Positions 34,856-44,086 are shown, counted from the first letter of the stretch. The stretch is DNA of 64,000 bases from Pseudomonadota bacterium (GCA_018241025.1 JAFEEQ010000025.1:1-64000); one strand, 5' to 3'. The notes: generated by a model from the sequence alone, not told the origin. Translations and numbers: made by a program.

Positions 34856-36058
34856 TCAGCCCAGCCGCTCCGCCGCCGTGAACGTCACCGGCATCACCTG
34901 GGGCCCAGAGATGAAGTTGGAGGGGAGCCAGCGCGGCGGCTCCTTGAGCTTGACGTTCTTCATCCGGGTCAGGACCTCGATGAGCATGGCGTCGATCTCG
35001 ATACGGGCGATGTGCTGGCCGAGGCAGCCATGCGGACCGGTACCGAAGGCGATGTGCTCGTTCGGCGTGCGGGAGAGGTCGAGGCGGTCGGCGTTCGCGA
35101 ATTTCGCCGGATCGCGGTTGGCGGCGCCGAAATACATCACGACCTTGTCGCCTTCCTTGAGCTTCTTGCCCGCGAGTTCGGTGTCATGCGTCGCGCGGCG
35201 GCGCATGTAGATCACCGGGCTGCACCAGCGCAGCAGCTCCTCGCGCGCCGAACCCAGGCGGCCGGGAAGATCCTCCATCAGCCAGCGATGCTGATCGGGA
35301 TTGTCGAGCAGGGCGAGCAGGCCGGACGAGAGCAGGTTGCGCGTGGTGTCGCCGCCGGCGTCGACCAGCAGCAGGAAGAACAGCAGGAATTCCATGTCGT
35401 CGAGCTTCTTGCCGTCGACTTCGGCCTGCAGGAGCTTGGTGGCGAGATCGTCCTTCGGGCGGGCGCGCTTCTCGTCGATCACCTTGCGGCCGTATTCGAA
35501 CATTTTGAACACCGCGACCATGCCTTCCTCGGTCGGCGTGCCGCCAGCGGTGGTGTGGATCGCCTCGGTCCATTTGTAGAGCTCGCGGCCGTCGTCGAGC
35601 GGTATGCCGAGCAGCTCGGCGATGACGTAAGACGGCATCTCGCCCGCAACTTGGCCGACGAAATCGCATTCGCCCTTCTCGATGACCTCGTCGACGATCT
35701 GGCGGGCGAGTTCCTGCATGCGCGGGACACGGCCGGCGGAGACGGGCTGGGTGAACTCCTGGCGGATGAGGCGGCGGAACGCCGTGTGTTGCGGCGGGTC
35801 CATCATCAGCATCATCTTGTAGCCTTTGAAATTGGTCGATTGCTGCGGCGCGTCCTGGATCATGATCGTCGGTTCGGACGAGAAAGCCTGGAAATTGCGG
35901 TCGACGTCGTAGACATCCTGCCAGCGGGTGACCGCCCAATAGCCCGCCCCTTCGGGCTCCGCCTGGAAATGCACCGGATCGTTGGCGCGCAGCCAATCGT
36001 ACTGCGCATGCGGATGGCCGGCGGCGAAGCTCTTCGGATTCCAGAGGTCGATGTTCAT
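34856..36058 (-). CDS. Cytochrome P450
   Basis: A 400-residue soluble P450. I-helix motif AGGDTTRNLL, ExxR in EELLRW, and haem loop FGTGPHGCLGQ with axial Cys345. The start ATG at 36058 follows GGAG at 9 bp spacing. It is distinct from the P450 at 2306-3568. The pattern and the nearby acyl-CoA synthetase and lipocalin-like genes resemble sterol- or terpenoid-degradation P450 neighbourhoods, but the substrate is inference. The coding region is bracketed on both sides by copies of the same palindromic repeat, which may mark its acquisition as a unit. Confidence 0.95.
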   Translation of the reverse strand: MNIDLWNPKSFAAGHPHAQYDWLRANDPVHFQAEPEGAGYWAVTRWQDVYDVDRNFQAFSSEPTIMIQDAPQQSTNFKGYKMMLMMDPPQHTAFRRLIRQEFTQPVSAGRVPRMQELARQIVDEVIEKGECDFVGQVAGEMPSYVIAELLGIPLDDGRELYKWTEAIHTTAGGTPTEEGMVAVFKMFEYGRKVIDEKRARPKDDLATKLLQAEVDGKKLDDMEFLLFFLLLVDAGGDTTRNLLSSGLLALLDNPDQHRWLMEDLPGRLGSAREELLRWCSPVIYMRRRATHDTELAGKKLKEGDKVVMYFGAANRDPAKFANADRLDLSRTPNEHIAFGTGPHGCLGQHIARIEIDAMLIEVLTRMKNVKLKEPPRWLPSNFISGPQVMPVTFTAAERLG

Positions 36059-36075
36059 GGCATTTCGCTCCCAAT

Positions 36076-36194
36076 CCGTCATGGGCGGACTTGATCCGCC
36101 CATCCATCGCATACGCGGCAGCGTATACGGAAGAGTCTTCCGGCGCGCCGACGCGCGCCGGATGGATGGCCGGCTCGGAGGCCGGCCATGACGG
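36076..36194. repeat. Dispersed palindromic repeat, GTCATGGCCGG type, copy 2
   Basis: Outer arms of 33-34 bp (36076-36108 and 36161-36194) begin and end CCGTCATG / CATGACGG and contain CCGCCCATCCATC / GATGGATGGCCGG. Inside are two further hairpins, GCATACGC-GGCA-GCGTATAC-like and CGGAAGAGTCTTCCG. It is the same family as 34740-34825. Confidence 0.78.
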
Positions 36195-36199
36195 ACGCC

Positions 36200-37237
36200 T
36201 TATTTTACATCCGCACCCGTCGGCTTGCCGTCCACGATCTGGTCGAGATACTCGCTCAGACCATACCCCGTCATGCCGTTGCAGGTGTACTCGGTCATGC
36301 CTTCGGTGATGCGGGTGTTGAGTTCCTGACCATCCGGCGTCTTGCGGCGATTGCGCAGCGGGATGAGCGACATCACCTTGCCGGTCACCTCGTAGGTCGC
36401 GCCGGACTCGGTCTTCACCTTGGCGCGCAGCGCGGTCTGGTACCAGTTCTCGTCCCAGTCGCTGTCGATCTTGCATTCCTTGATGAGGTCGTACTTGCCG
36501 TCCTTCAGCACCATGCCGCCTTCGCGGGGCTTGCCTTCGGTGCCGGCGACGATGGAGAGCATCATCGCGAAATCCTTGCCGAAGTTCATCGGGCACCAGC
36601 GGTACCAGTTGATCGCCTGCCAGTAGCGCGGGCCCCAGCTCTTGTCGCGCAGGCCATAGCCTTCGATCTCGAAGCTCTCGTCGCCGAGCGAGAAGGTGCC
36701 TTTCGCCGCCATGTGCTGCTCGTAATGCGCCTTGGCGAAAGATTTCTCCGGATCGATCTCCATCGGCTTGCCGTCCTCGCGCACGGTCTCGCCGCCGAAC
36801 ATCGGCGAGACGCCGTCGTAGTCGAGCGCGATCTTGCAGGCGACCGTCGGATTGTTCTTGAAGGCAGTGGAAGGGTCGGCCATCTCGAAGGGCTTCGAGA
36901 GGACGAGCGCCTTGCCGTCGTAACTCACGCGCAGCTTCTTGAATGGCTCGACGACCTCGATCTTCATGCCGCCGGCGTTCATCGCCTTGTTGTCGGAAAT
37001 CTTCGGGCGGCCGTACTGGAAGGCGACGCGGCCGTCGGGGAGATAGAGGCAGGCGGTCATCTCGGCATAGCCTTCGTTCGGACGGTTGCCGAGGCGGAAC
37101 CAGCCGCCGACCTTCCGCTTCGGATCGAAGACGTTGAAGTACATGCTCTCGTTGTAATTGGACGCAGCGTCTGGCGTGTGGGTGAATTCGTCCTGCGGCT
37201 CGAGGCGAATCTTGAATCCGGTGGGGGCGGCGGCCAT
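36200..37237 (-). CDS. Lipocalin-like two-domain protein of unknown function (DUF7064/7065-like)
   Basis: A 345-residue protein rich in beta strands. It has GWFRLGNRPNEGYAEMT, then GYGLRDKSWGPRYWQ with WYRWCPMNFG, and ends in a region EGMTEYTCNGMTGYGLSEYL. This looks like the AttH/tocopherol-cyclase-type lipocalin fold found beside steroid and terpenoid catabolic genes and annotated under DUFs. It is probably cytoplasmic, as no signal peptide is seen. The ATG at 37237 follows GGGAG. The much longer open frame that continues upstream runs antisense to the acyl-CoA synthetase gene and is not real. A role in binding or isomerising a hydrophobic substrate is a guess. Confidence 0.7.
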   Translation of the reverse strand: MAAAPTGFKIRLEPQDEFTHTPDAASNYNESMYFNVFDPKRKVGGWFRLGNRPNEGYAEMTACLYLPDGRVAFQYGRPKISDNKAMNAGGMKIEVVEPFKKLRVSYDGKALVLSKPFEMADPSTAFKNNPTVACKIALDYDGVSPMFGGETVREDGKPMEIDPEKSFAKAHYEQHMAAKGTFSLGDESFEIEGYGLRDKSWGPRYWQAINWYRWCPMNFGKDFAMMLSIVAGTEGKPREGGMVLKDGKYDLIKECKIDSDWDENWYQTALRAKVKTESGATYEVTGKVMSLIPLRNRRKTPDGQELNTRITEGMTEYTCNGMTGYGLSEYLDQIVDGKPTGADVK

Positions 37238-37381
37238 TGGGGGTCTCCCTGTTTCTTGCGCGGATTTTGAGAACATCCCGTGCGGGCCGCAATCGCGTTG
37301 TCGGGCAGCCCTTACGGAACTAGAGTGCAACAAAACAGCGCGCGGACGATGTTTCCGCAGCGTCAGACGGGGAGTTGAGCC

Positions 37382-38992
37382 ATGCCGTGGAATTTCGGCG
37401 ACATATTGGATGCGATCGAGCCTGTGCTGCCGCCGGACGCGCCGGCCTTCGTGCACGGCACGCGGAAGATCACCTGGGGCGAGACCTCGAAGCGGACCAA
37501 CAATCTTGCGCGGGCGATGATCGGGCGCGGCGCGAAGCCCAAGGACAAGGTTGCGTTCTATATGCGCAACCGGCCGGAGTATTGCGAGACGCTGGCGGCC
37601 TGTTTCAAGGCGCGGCTGACCCATGTGAATGTCAACTACCGCTACAAGCCCGAAGAAGTGTTCTACATCTTCGACAATTCCGACGCTCAGGCGGTGGTCT
37701 ATGGTTCGGAGTTCCGCGATGTCATCGCCGAAATCCGCCCGAAGCTCACCAAGGTGAAGACCTTTGTCGAAGTGACCGACGGCGCGCCGGCGGCGGACTT
37801 CGCGGTCGACTTCGAGACGCTGGCCGGCACGGGCGACGGCAAGAAGCTCGACATCGCGCGTGCGCCGGACGACGAGTTTTTCATCTACACCGGCGGCACC
37901 ACCGGCATGCCCAAGGGCGTGATCTGGACCCACAACGATCTGCGCGAGACCTCGCTGATCGCGCTGCGCAAGCTGGGGCCGGTGCCGGAAGACCTCGAAC
38001 AGGTGGTTGCGGCGATCAAGCTGATGGGGCCTGGCTCGCGGCTGCTTCCGGCCTGTCCGCTGATGCACGGCACGGGACTCCTGATGGCGCTGTCGAACAT
38101 GCTGTCGGGCGGCTGCGTGGTGACGCTCCAGCATCATTCGCTGAACGCGCATGAGCTGTGGAAGGCGGTCGAGGACAACAAGGTCGCGACCGTGGTGATC
38201 GTCGGCGACGCCTTCGCCAAGCCGATGCTGGCGGTGCTCGAAGAACAGCCGGGACGCTACGACACCTCGTCGATCGTGAACATCCTGTCCTCGGGCGTGA
38301 TGTGGTCGCGGGAGGTGAAGCAGGCGCTCCTGAATCACATCCCGCAGGCGATCATGGTCGACAGCTTCGGCTCGTCGGAAGCGGTCGGTTTCGGCACGTC
38401 GATGATGACCAAGGACGGCGAGGTCGCGACGGCGAAATTCCAGATCAGCGACCGGGTGAAGGTGTTCGACGAGAACGACCGGCCGGTGGCGCCGGGTTCG
38501 GGCATCAAGGGCTTCGTCGCCATGCCGGAGCCGATCCCGCTCGGCTACTACAAGGATGCGAAGAAGACGGCATCGACCTTCAAGACAATCAATGGAGTGC
38601 GCTACTCGATTCCGGGCGACTGGTGCATCGTCGAGGCGGACGGCACGCTGACGCTGCTCGGGCGCGGCAGCGTCTGCATCAACACGGCGGGCGAGAAGGT
38701 GTTCCCGGAGGAGGTCGAAGAGACGCTGAAGCTGCATCCGGTCGTCGAGGATGCGCTGGTCGTCGGCGTTCCGGACGAGAAATGGGGCCAGTCGGTGACC
38801 GCCGTGGTGACGGTGTCGAAGGCCGGCGATTTCAGCGAAGACGACGTGCGCCAGCATGTCCAGCGCCATCTCGCGGGCTACAAGGCGCCGAAGCGCGTGC
38901 TGATCGCCGGCGTGCCGCTGCGCGCGCCGAACGGCAAGGCGGATTACAAGAGCGCCCTCGATTTCGCGAAGCGGGAACTGGGGATCGGCTAG
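37382..38992 (+). CDS. Acyl-CoA synthetase (AMP-forming, FadD-like)
   Basis: A 536-residue ANL-superfamily ligase that activates a carboxylic acid to its CoA thioester through an acyl-AMP. The P-loop YTGGTTGMPKGV (about 170-181), DSFGSSEAVG (A5-like region), GDWCIVEADG and GRGSVCINTAGEKVFPEEVEE are present, and the adenylation lysine is in APNGKADYKSA near the C-terminus. It resembles FadD3/FadD19-type ligases for steroid or terpenoid side-chain acids. It is divergent from the lipocalin-like gene and shares a CTAG with the convergent MFS gene. Confidence 0.93.
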   Translation: MPWNFGDILDAIEPVLPPDAPAFVHGTRKITWGETSKRTNNLARAMIGRGAKPKDKVAFYMRNRPEYCETLAACFKARLTHVNVNYRYKPEEVFYIFDNSDAQAVVYGSEFRDVIAEIRPKLTKVKTFVEVTDGAPAADFAVDFETLAGTGDGKKLDIARAPDDEFFIYTGGTTGMPKGVIWTHNDLRETSLIALRKLGPVPEDLEQVVAAIKLMGPGSRLLPACPLMHGTGLLMALSNMLSGGCVVTLQHHSLNAHELWKAVEDNKVATVVIVGDAFAKPMLAVLEEQPGRYDTSSIVNILSSGVMWSREVKQALLNHIPQAIMVDSFGSSEAVGFGTSMMTKDGEVATAKFQISDRVKVFDENDRPVAPGSGIKGFVAMPEPIPLGYYKDAKKTASTFKTINGVRYSIPGDWCIVEADGTLTLLGRGSVCINTAGEKVFPEEVEETLKLHPVVEDALVVGVPDEKWGQSVTAVVTVSKAGDFSEDDVRQHVQRHLAGYKAPKRVLIAGVPLRAPNGKADYKSALDFAKRELGIG

Positions 38993-40284
38993 TCCACCTT
39001 CGCCAAATCGTAGCGCGGCGAGAGTATGTGCACGACCAGCAGCGCCAGCGGATAGGCGGCGCCGGCAACGACGAAGATCGGTGTATAGGTTCCGAGCTGG
39101 TCGAGCACATAGCCGGTGTATTTCGCCATCAGCATGCCGCCGATCGCGCCCACCGTTCCGCCGATACCGATGACGCTCGCCACCGGGGCGCGCGGGAAGA
39201 CGTCCGAGGGCAAGGTGTAGAGATTGGCCGAGAAGGCCTGATGGGCCGCAGTCGCGAGGCCGACGATGGCGACCGCGAGCCAGAGATTGTCGGCGTGCAT
39301 CGCGAACATCACCGGGAATACGAAGATGCAGGACACCAGCATGGTGATCTTGCGCGCCGCGTTGATCGAGCAGCCGCGCTTGATCAGCGTCGACGACAGC
39401 CAGCCGCCGGCAACGCTGCCGACATCCGAGAGCACATAGACCGCCACCACCGGCGGACCGAAGGTGCGGAGGTCGAGATGATAGCGGTCGTGGAAGAAGC
39501 CGGGCAGCCAGAACAGATACATCCACCAGATCGGATCAATCAGGAATTTTCCGGCGGCATAGGCCCAGGTCTCCTTGACGCGGAGCAAGCGCGTCCAGGG
39601 AATGTTCCTGTGCGCCTCGCTGTCCGGCGGGTCGCTTTCGATGAAGGCGAGTTCGGCGGGCGAGACCTTGCTGTGCTCGCGCGGATGGCGATAGGAGGCG
39701 AGCCAGAACGCCAGCCAGATCAGGCTGAAGGCGCCGGTGATGACGAAGGCCGCCTGCCAGCCGAAGGCGAGCACGATGGGCGGCACGATCAAGGGCGTGA
39801 CGATGGCGCCGATGCCGGTGCCGGCGTTGAAGATCGAGGTCGCAAGCGCCCGCTCGCTCTTGGGGAACCACTCGGCGACGGCTTTCACGCCGGCCGGGAA
39901 GTTGCCGGATTCGCCGAGACCGAGGCCGACGCGGACCAGCGTGAAGCCGGTGACCGTCTTGACCGCGGCATGGGCGACATGGGCGATCGTCCAGATCACG
40001 ATCGCGGCGGCGAAGCCCAGGCGGGCGCCGATCTTGTCGATGATGCGGCCGAAGCCGAGATATCCGATGGCATAGGCCGCCTGGAACCAGAACACGATGT
40101 CGGCATATTGCAGCTCGTTCCAGCCGAGATCGCTTTGCAGCGTCGGCTTGAGCACGCCGAGCATCTGGCGGTCGACATAGTTGATCGCGCTTGCGGCGAA
40201 GAGCAGGGCGCAGATCGTCCAGCGGTAGCGGCCGGCGCGTGCCGCGGCCTTGTCGACAACCGCGTCCTGCGGGATGCCCGTCAT
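38989..40284 (-). CDS. exuT: ExuT-like MFS hexuronate transporter
   Basis: A 431-residue, 12-helix major facilitator of the anion:cation symporter family. The first helix motif SAINYVDRQMLGVLKPTLQ and the GRIIDKIGARLGF loop match ExuT-type galacturonate/glucuronate symporters. The ATG at 40284 follows GGGAGGGAAAA; a longer frame upstream is rejected. It is downstream of the hydratase gene by 73 bp on the same strand, and a LacI-type operator stands before that pair. Together with pectate lyase, KduI and KduD it indicates uptake of hexuronates from pectin. Confidence 0.88.
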   Translation of the reverse strand: MTGIPQDAVVDKAAARAGRYRWTICALLFAASAINYVDRQMLGVLKPTLQSDLGWNELQYADIVFWFQAAYAIGYLGFGRIIDKIGARLGFAAAIVIWTIAHVAHAAVKTVTGFTLVRVGLGLGESGNFPAGVKAVAEWFPKSERALATSIFNAGTGIGAIVTPLIVPPIVLAFGWQAAFVITGAFSLIWLAFWLASYRHPREHSKVSPAELAFIESDPPDSEAHRNIPWTRLLRVKETWAYAAGKFLIDPIWWMYLFWLPGFFHDRYHLDLRTFGPPVVAVYVLSDVGSVAGGWLSSTLIKRGCSINAARKITMLVSCIFVFPVMFAMHADNLWLAVAIVGLATAAHQAFSANLYTLPSDVFPRAPVASVIGIGGTVGAIGGMLMAKYTGYVLDQLGTYTPIFVVAGAAYPLALLVVHILSPRYDLAKVD

Positions 40285-40357
40285 CGCTTTTCCCTCCCGC
40301 GGCACAGATCCGCTGTTTTCCCGTCGCGCCTCTAGCGGGCGCTTGGGCGATGTTCGT

Positions 40358-41137
40358 TCACGCGGCGGCGGTCGCGATGCATTCAATCGCGCCGAGCGCG
40401 CCGAAGTCCACCTTGCCGCGCTGGCCGATGGCGATGTCGTGAATGCCGGTCGCGGCGCCGGTCGAGATCAGAAGTCCTTTGGTGAGCGGACGGCCATGCG
40501 CCGCGCAATGTTCGGCGAGAAAGCGCAGGGCTTCGATCGGGCCGCCGGGCAGATCCGAGGCCGCGCCTTTGCCGACCGAAATTCCGTCGATGAAGCTCTC
40601 GCAGACCATTTCGGTTTCCGGGATGGCGCGCCAGTTGGCGATTTTCGGTCCGAGGATGAGGCCGGCATTGTTGCCGAAATCGCTGACCACTACGGCCGGG
40701 CCGAGCGCGTTGATCGTCGCGAGCGGGCTGCCCGCGGTCTCGATGCCGATATGAAGCGCGCCGATGAGCGTGGCGGCTTGTTCACGGGTCCAGCTTTTCT
40801 TGTCGCGCGGCGCATCGCTGCCGAGTTCGAAGACGAACTCCGCTTCGATGGCCGCGAAACCACCGGCAAAAACGGGAAACGGAGTCAGGCCGTCGGCATG
40901 GCGAAGCTGGCGGCGAAATATAGGTCCCGCGAGACGGCCGGGACCGAATCGGGCTTCGAACTCAGGACCGACGCGGCCGATCTTCCAGCCGACGATCTCG
41001 TCGGGAAAGAGGGCGATGGCGGCGTCCTGGTAACGGTAACCGGTGGCCAAATCGGGCGGCAAAACACCGGGAAAGGCGGCAAGGGCGCGGCCGGAAAGGC
41101 GCGCCTCCACAAACTGCCGCGCAACACTGTCGCTCAA
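40358..41137 (-). CDS. 2-keto-4-pentenoate hydratase-like protein
   Basis: A 259-residue member of the hydratase/decarboxylase branch of the FAH superfamily (MhpD-like). IEAEFVFELG provides the acidic metal ligands, and SWTREQAATLIGALHIGIET, SDFGNNAGLILGP and FLAEHCAAHGRPLTKG follow family order. No ATG fits; TTG at 41137 follows GGGAGCAGGG and starts the conserved segment SDSVARQF. It is co-directional with exuT and divergent from the pectate lyase gene, with a LacI-type operator between. Its place in a pectin locus is unexpected; it may act on a keto-deoxy sugar acid, but this is not shown. Confidence 0.82.
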   Translation of the reverse strand: MSDSVARQFVEARLSGRALAAFPGVLPPDLATGYRYQDAAIALFPDEIVGWKIGRVGPEFEARFGPGRLAGPIFRRQLRHADGLTPFPVFAGGFAAIEAEFVFELGSDAPRDKKSWTREQAATLIGALHIGIETAGSPLATINALGPAVVVSDFGNNAGLILGPKIANWRAIPETEMVCESFIDGISVGKGAASDLPGGPIEALRFLAEHCAAHGRPLTKGLLISTGAATGIHDIAIGQRGKVDFGALGAIECIATAAA

Positions 41138-41211
41138 TGGTCCCTGCTCCCGCCGCTTCTTAATAATCGGCCATCCCAAGTCTTTTTCGGCGTGGTGCGG
41201 TTGTCTGTAGA

Positions 41212-41225
41212 GGAAACCGGTGTCA
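41212..41225. promoter_or_regulatory. LacI-type operator A (hydratase-exuT / pectate lyase)
   Basis: GGAAACCGGTGTCA, a CCGG-centred partial palindrome between the divergent hydratase and pectate lyase genes, 68 bp before the lyase start and 75 bp before the hydratase start. It shares ACCGGTGTCA with operators B, C and E. Confidence 0.72.
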
Positions 41226-41292
41226 TTTTCAATCGACGGCACGCCCGCAAACGGGTCAAGATGCCGCCCGAACAAGAAAAAGAGGGGACGCG

Positions 41293-42651
41293 ATGACCAG
41301 GAACGCCGCATTCGGGCTCATTTTTCTGGGCGTTTTGCTGGCTGGTGGGGACGCGGCCCTGGCCGTGAATGCGCCCGCCAAGCCCGCTGGCCAGCCCTTG
41401 GCCTTTCCGGGAGCGATGGGATGGGCGGCGCACACGCCGGGCGGCCGCGGCGGCCAGATCATCCGCGTCACCAACCTGAACAATGAGGGGCCCGGTTCGC
41501 TGCGCGCCGCCGTCGAGACCAAGGGGCCGCGCATCGTGGTGTTCGAGGTCGGCGGGGTGATCGATCTCGACCGCAAGACGCTGACGATCACCGAGCCCTA
41601 TCTCACCATCGCCGGACAGACCGCGCCCTCGCCCGGCATCACGCTGATCCGCGGCGGGATCGATGTCGGCGGGCACGACATCGTCATCCGGCATCTGCGC
41701 GTGCGCGTCGGCGAAGCGGGCGCGGCGAAGAAGAGCGGCTGGGAGGAGGATGGGTTCTCCACCATCGGCGATGCGCATGACATCATCGTCGATCACTGCT
41801 CTTTCTATTGGTCGACGGACGAGGACATGTCGGCCTCGGGCCTACGCTTCGTCGGCGACACGCCGGAGAGCTGGCGCGCGCATACCTCTCACCGCATCAC
41901 CTTCTCCAACAACATCGCGGCGGAGGGGTTGTCCTATGCGACGCATTTCAAGATCGAACACTCCAAAGGCTCGCTGATCCACGACAATGCGAGCGACATC
42001 CTTCTGGTCGACAATCTCTATGCGCACAATTTCGAGCGCAACCCGCTGCTCAAGGGTGGTGTGCGGCTGGCGATGATCAACAACCTGATCTTCGATCCGG
42101 GCCAGCGCATCGTGCATTACAATCTGATGGCCGAGGAATGGGGCGATCATGCCTGGCAGATCGGCGAGCTGACCGCCGTCGGCAATGTCGCGCGTGCCGG
42201 GCTCTCGACCGTGCCGCATATCGCCTTCCTCGAAATCGGCGGCTATGGCGATCTTCAGTACTACGGCAAGGACAACATCGCGGTCGACCAGATCGGCAAT
42301 CCGCTGCCGCAGATCGGGCGCTACACCACCGCGCCGGCGAAGATCGTCATGATGGCGAAGCCGCCGCTCTGGCCCGACGAGGTCAAGCCGATGCCGGCCA
42401 CGGCGGTCCAGCAATTTGTGCTGCACAATGTCGGCGCGCGGCCCTGGGATCGCGACTACGACGATGTGCGGCTGATCGCCGATGTCGCGGAAGGGCGCGG
42501 CACGATCATCAACAGCGAGACCGACATCCACGGCTATGTGCCGCAGAAGCCGACGGCGCGTCCGTTCAATCCGGACGACTGGAACCTGTTCGACATGACG
42601 CCGAAGCGGCCGGACGTGCTCGACGGCTCGGCCAAGGCGCACGGGACCTGA
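41293..42651 (+). CDS. Pectate lyase (polysaccharide lyase, PL1-like beta-helix)
   Basis: A secreted 452-residue enzyme that cleaves polygalacturonate by beta-elimination, giving unsaturated oligouronides. A signal peptide ends near residue 24 (GGDAALA). The parallel beta-helix starts AFPGAMGWAAHTPGGRGGQIIRVTNLN and contains VFEVGGVIDLD, the Ca-site-type segment IIVDHCSFYWSTDEDM, and SNNIAAEGL. The Arg of RLAMINNLIFDPGQRI may belong to the catalytic region. GAGGGG lies 8 bp before the ATG. A LacI operator stands upstream. Assignment to pectate lyase is good; the exact PL subfamily is unsure. Confidence 0.88.
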   Translation: MTRNAAFGLIFLGVLLAGGDAALAVNAPAKPAGQPLAFPGAMGWAAHTPGGRGGQIIRVTNLNNEGPGSLRAAVETKGPRIVVFEVGGVIDLDRKTLTITEPYLTIAGQTAPSPGITLIRGGIDVGGHDIVIRHLRVRVGEAGAAKKSGWEEDGFSTIGDAHDIIVDHCSFYWSTDEDMSASGLRFVGDTPESWRAHTSHRITFSNNIAAEGLSYATHFKIEHSKGSLIHDNASDILLVDNLYAHNFERNPLLKGGVRLAMINNLIFDPGQRIVHYNLMAEEWGDHAWQIGELTAVGNVARAGLSTVPHIAFLEIGGYGDLQYYGKDNIAVDQIGNPLPQIGRYTTAPAKIVMMAKPPLWPDEVKPMPATAVQQFVLHNVGARPWDRDYDDVRLIADVAEGRGTIINSETDIHGYVPQKPTARPFNPDDWNLFDMTPKRPDVLDGSAKAHGT

Positions 42652-42652
42652 G

Positions 42653-44086
42653 CTACCAACCGTCGCCCGGCAACAGGCCGCCATCGCCGATCGCGTCATA
42701 GGCGCGGGCGAGGGCGGCGGTGATGGCCGGATCGGTCCGGGGCAGGAATTCGGCGAAGAGCATGACGTCATGTGCGCCGGTGCCGGTGCTGGCCGTGCCA
42801 CGTTCGGCGAGGCGCTCGGCTTGGGGGTCGATGATCTCGGTGCCTTCGCGTGCGCGGCGGCGGATGAAGCGCATCCAGGCCGCGACCGGGATCGCAAGTC
42901 GGTCGAGCGGGCGCTGCGCGGCAATCGCGGCTTCGATGACCGGGTAGAGGCGGATGGCCAGCTTCAGCGTTCCGTCGAAGGCAATCTGGCCGAGATGATG
43001 TTCGATGGCGGGATTGGCGATGCGCTCGAACACATTTTCGGCATAGGCCGCGAGATCGAGTCCGGCAGGCGGAGTCAGGCTCGGCGCAATGTCCTGGCCA
43101 ACCAGCGTGCGCGCGAAGGCTGCAAGCATCGGATCGGCCATGGCGTCGCGCGTCGTCCGGCGGCCGCGCAACAGGCCGAGATAGGCGAGCGTCGAATGCG
43201 CGCCGTTGAGGATGCGCAGTTTCGCCTGTTCATAACCGGCGACGTCGCGGGTCAGTGTCACCCCGGCGGCAGCCCAGTCGGGATCACTGTCATGGTCTTC
43301 CATCACCCATTGCACGAAGGGCTCCCGCTGCACCGGCACCATGTCGAGCAGGCCTGTGGCTTGTGCGACGCGTGCCTTGAGGGCTTCGTCCGATGCTGGC
43401 GTGATGCTGTCGACCATGGTGCCGGGGAAGCGGGCTTCGCCGTCGATCCAGCGGGCGAGATCGGGCTCGACCTGCGATGCGAACTGCACGACAGCGCGGC
43501 GCAGGCGCGCGCCATTGTCCGAGAGGTTGTCGCAACTGATCATCGTGTAGGGCGCGAGGTTACTGGCGCGGCGCAGCCTGAGCCCTTCGACCAGCCAGCC
43601 GATCAGGCTCGTCGGCGCCGATGGTGTGGCGAGATCGGCGGCGATCTCGCTGCGCGCTGTGTCGAGGTCGCCGGACGGCATCAGGGCATAGCCGTTCTCG
43701 GTCACCGTCATGGTGACGATGCGCGTTGAAGCCGCAGCGAGGCGTGCGCGAAGCACCTCCGGATAGGTCGGTGCCGCGACGGCTTCATGGATCGATCCGA
43801 CGATCCGGAAGCTTGGCGAAGGACTGAGTTCGGCGATGGTGTAGAGGCCGCCCTGAACGGTCAGGGCCTCGGGCGTCGCAGTGCCGCGCAAGGCGACGTC
43901 ACAGATGCCCCAGCGCGAATCCGTCGCCAACAACTTGTCGACGAAGAAAGCCTGATGCGCACGATGGAAGGCGCCCGGGCCGAAATGGACGATGCCGGTC
44001 GTGATGCTGCGCCGGTCATAGGTCGGAACGGCTATCCCGGGCTGGACGCGGGCAAGGCTTTGCGGCGACAGGCGTTCGAGGGTCAT
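42653..44086 (-). CDS. UxuB-like fructuronate reductase (mannitol dehydrogenase family)
   Basis: A 477-residue long-chain polyol/aldonate dehydrogenase. The N-terminal NAD-binding region has GIVHFGPGAFHRAHQAFF, and the catalytic core has AKLRILNGAHSTLAYLG with the active lysine. This family includes UxuB (fructuronate to mannonate), UxaB (tagaturonate to altronate) and mannitol dehydrogenase; the pectin context favours a hexuronate reductase. It is convergent with the pectate lyase gene (1-bp gap) and divergent from lacI, with operator B 35 bp before its ATG. Confidence 0.88.
   Translation of the reverse strand: MTLERLSPQSLARVQPGIAVPTYDRRSITTGIVHFGPGAFHRAHQAFFVDKLLATDSRWGICDVALRGTATPEALTVQGGLYTIAELSPSPSFRIVGSIHEAVAAPTYPEVLRARLAAASTRIVTMTVTENGYALMPSGDLDTARSEIAADLATPSAPTSLIGWLVEGLRLRRASNLAPYTMISCDNLSDNGARLRRAVVQFASQVEPDLARWIDGEARFPGTMVDSITPASDEALKARVAQATGLLDMVPVQREPFVQWVMEDHDSDPDWAAAGVTLTRDVAGYEQAKLRILNGAHSTLAYLGLLRGRRTTRDAMADPMLAAFARTLVGQDIAPSLTPPAGLDLAAYAENVFERIANPAIEHHLGQIAFDGTLKLAIRLYPVIEAAIAAQRPLDRLAIPVAAWMRFIRRRAREGTEIIDPQAERLAERGTASTGTGAHDVMLFAEFLPRTDPAITAALARAYDAIGDGGLLPGDGW

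Noticed and set aside
37238..39526. Upstream extension of the lipocalin-like gene on the - strand, giving 1108 residues
   Set aside because: The extension is antisense to the acyl-CoA synthetase gene; a good ribosome binding site and ATG at 37237 mark the true start.
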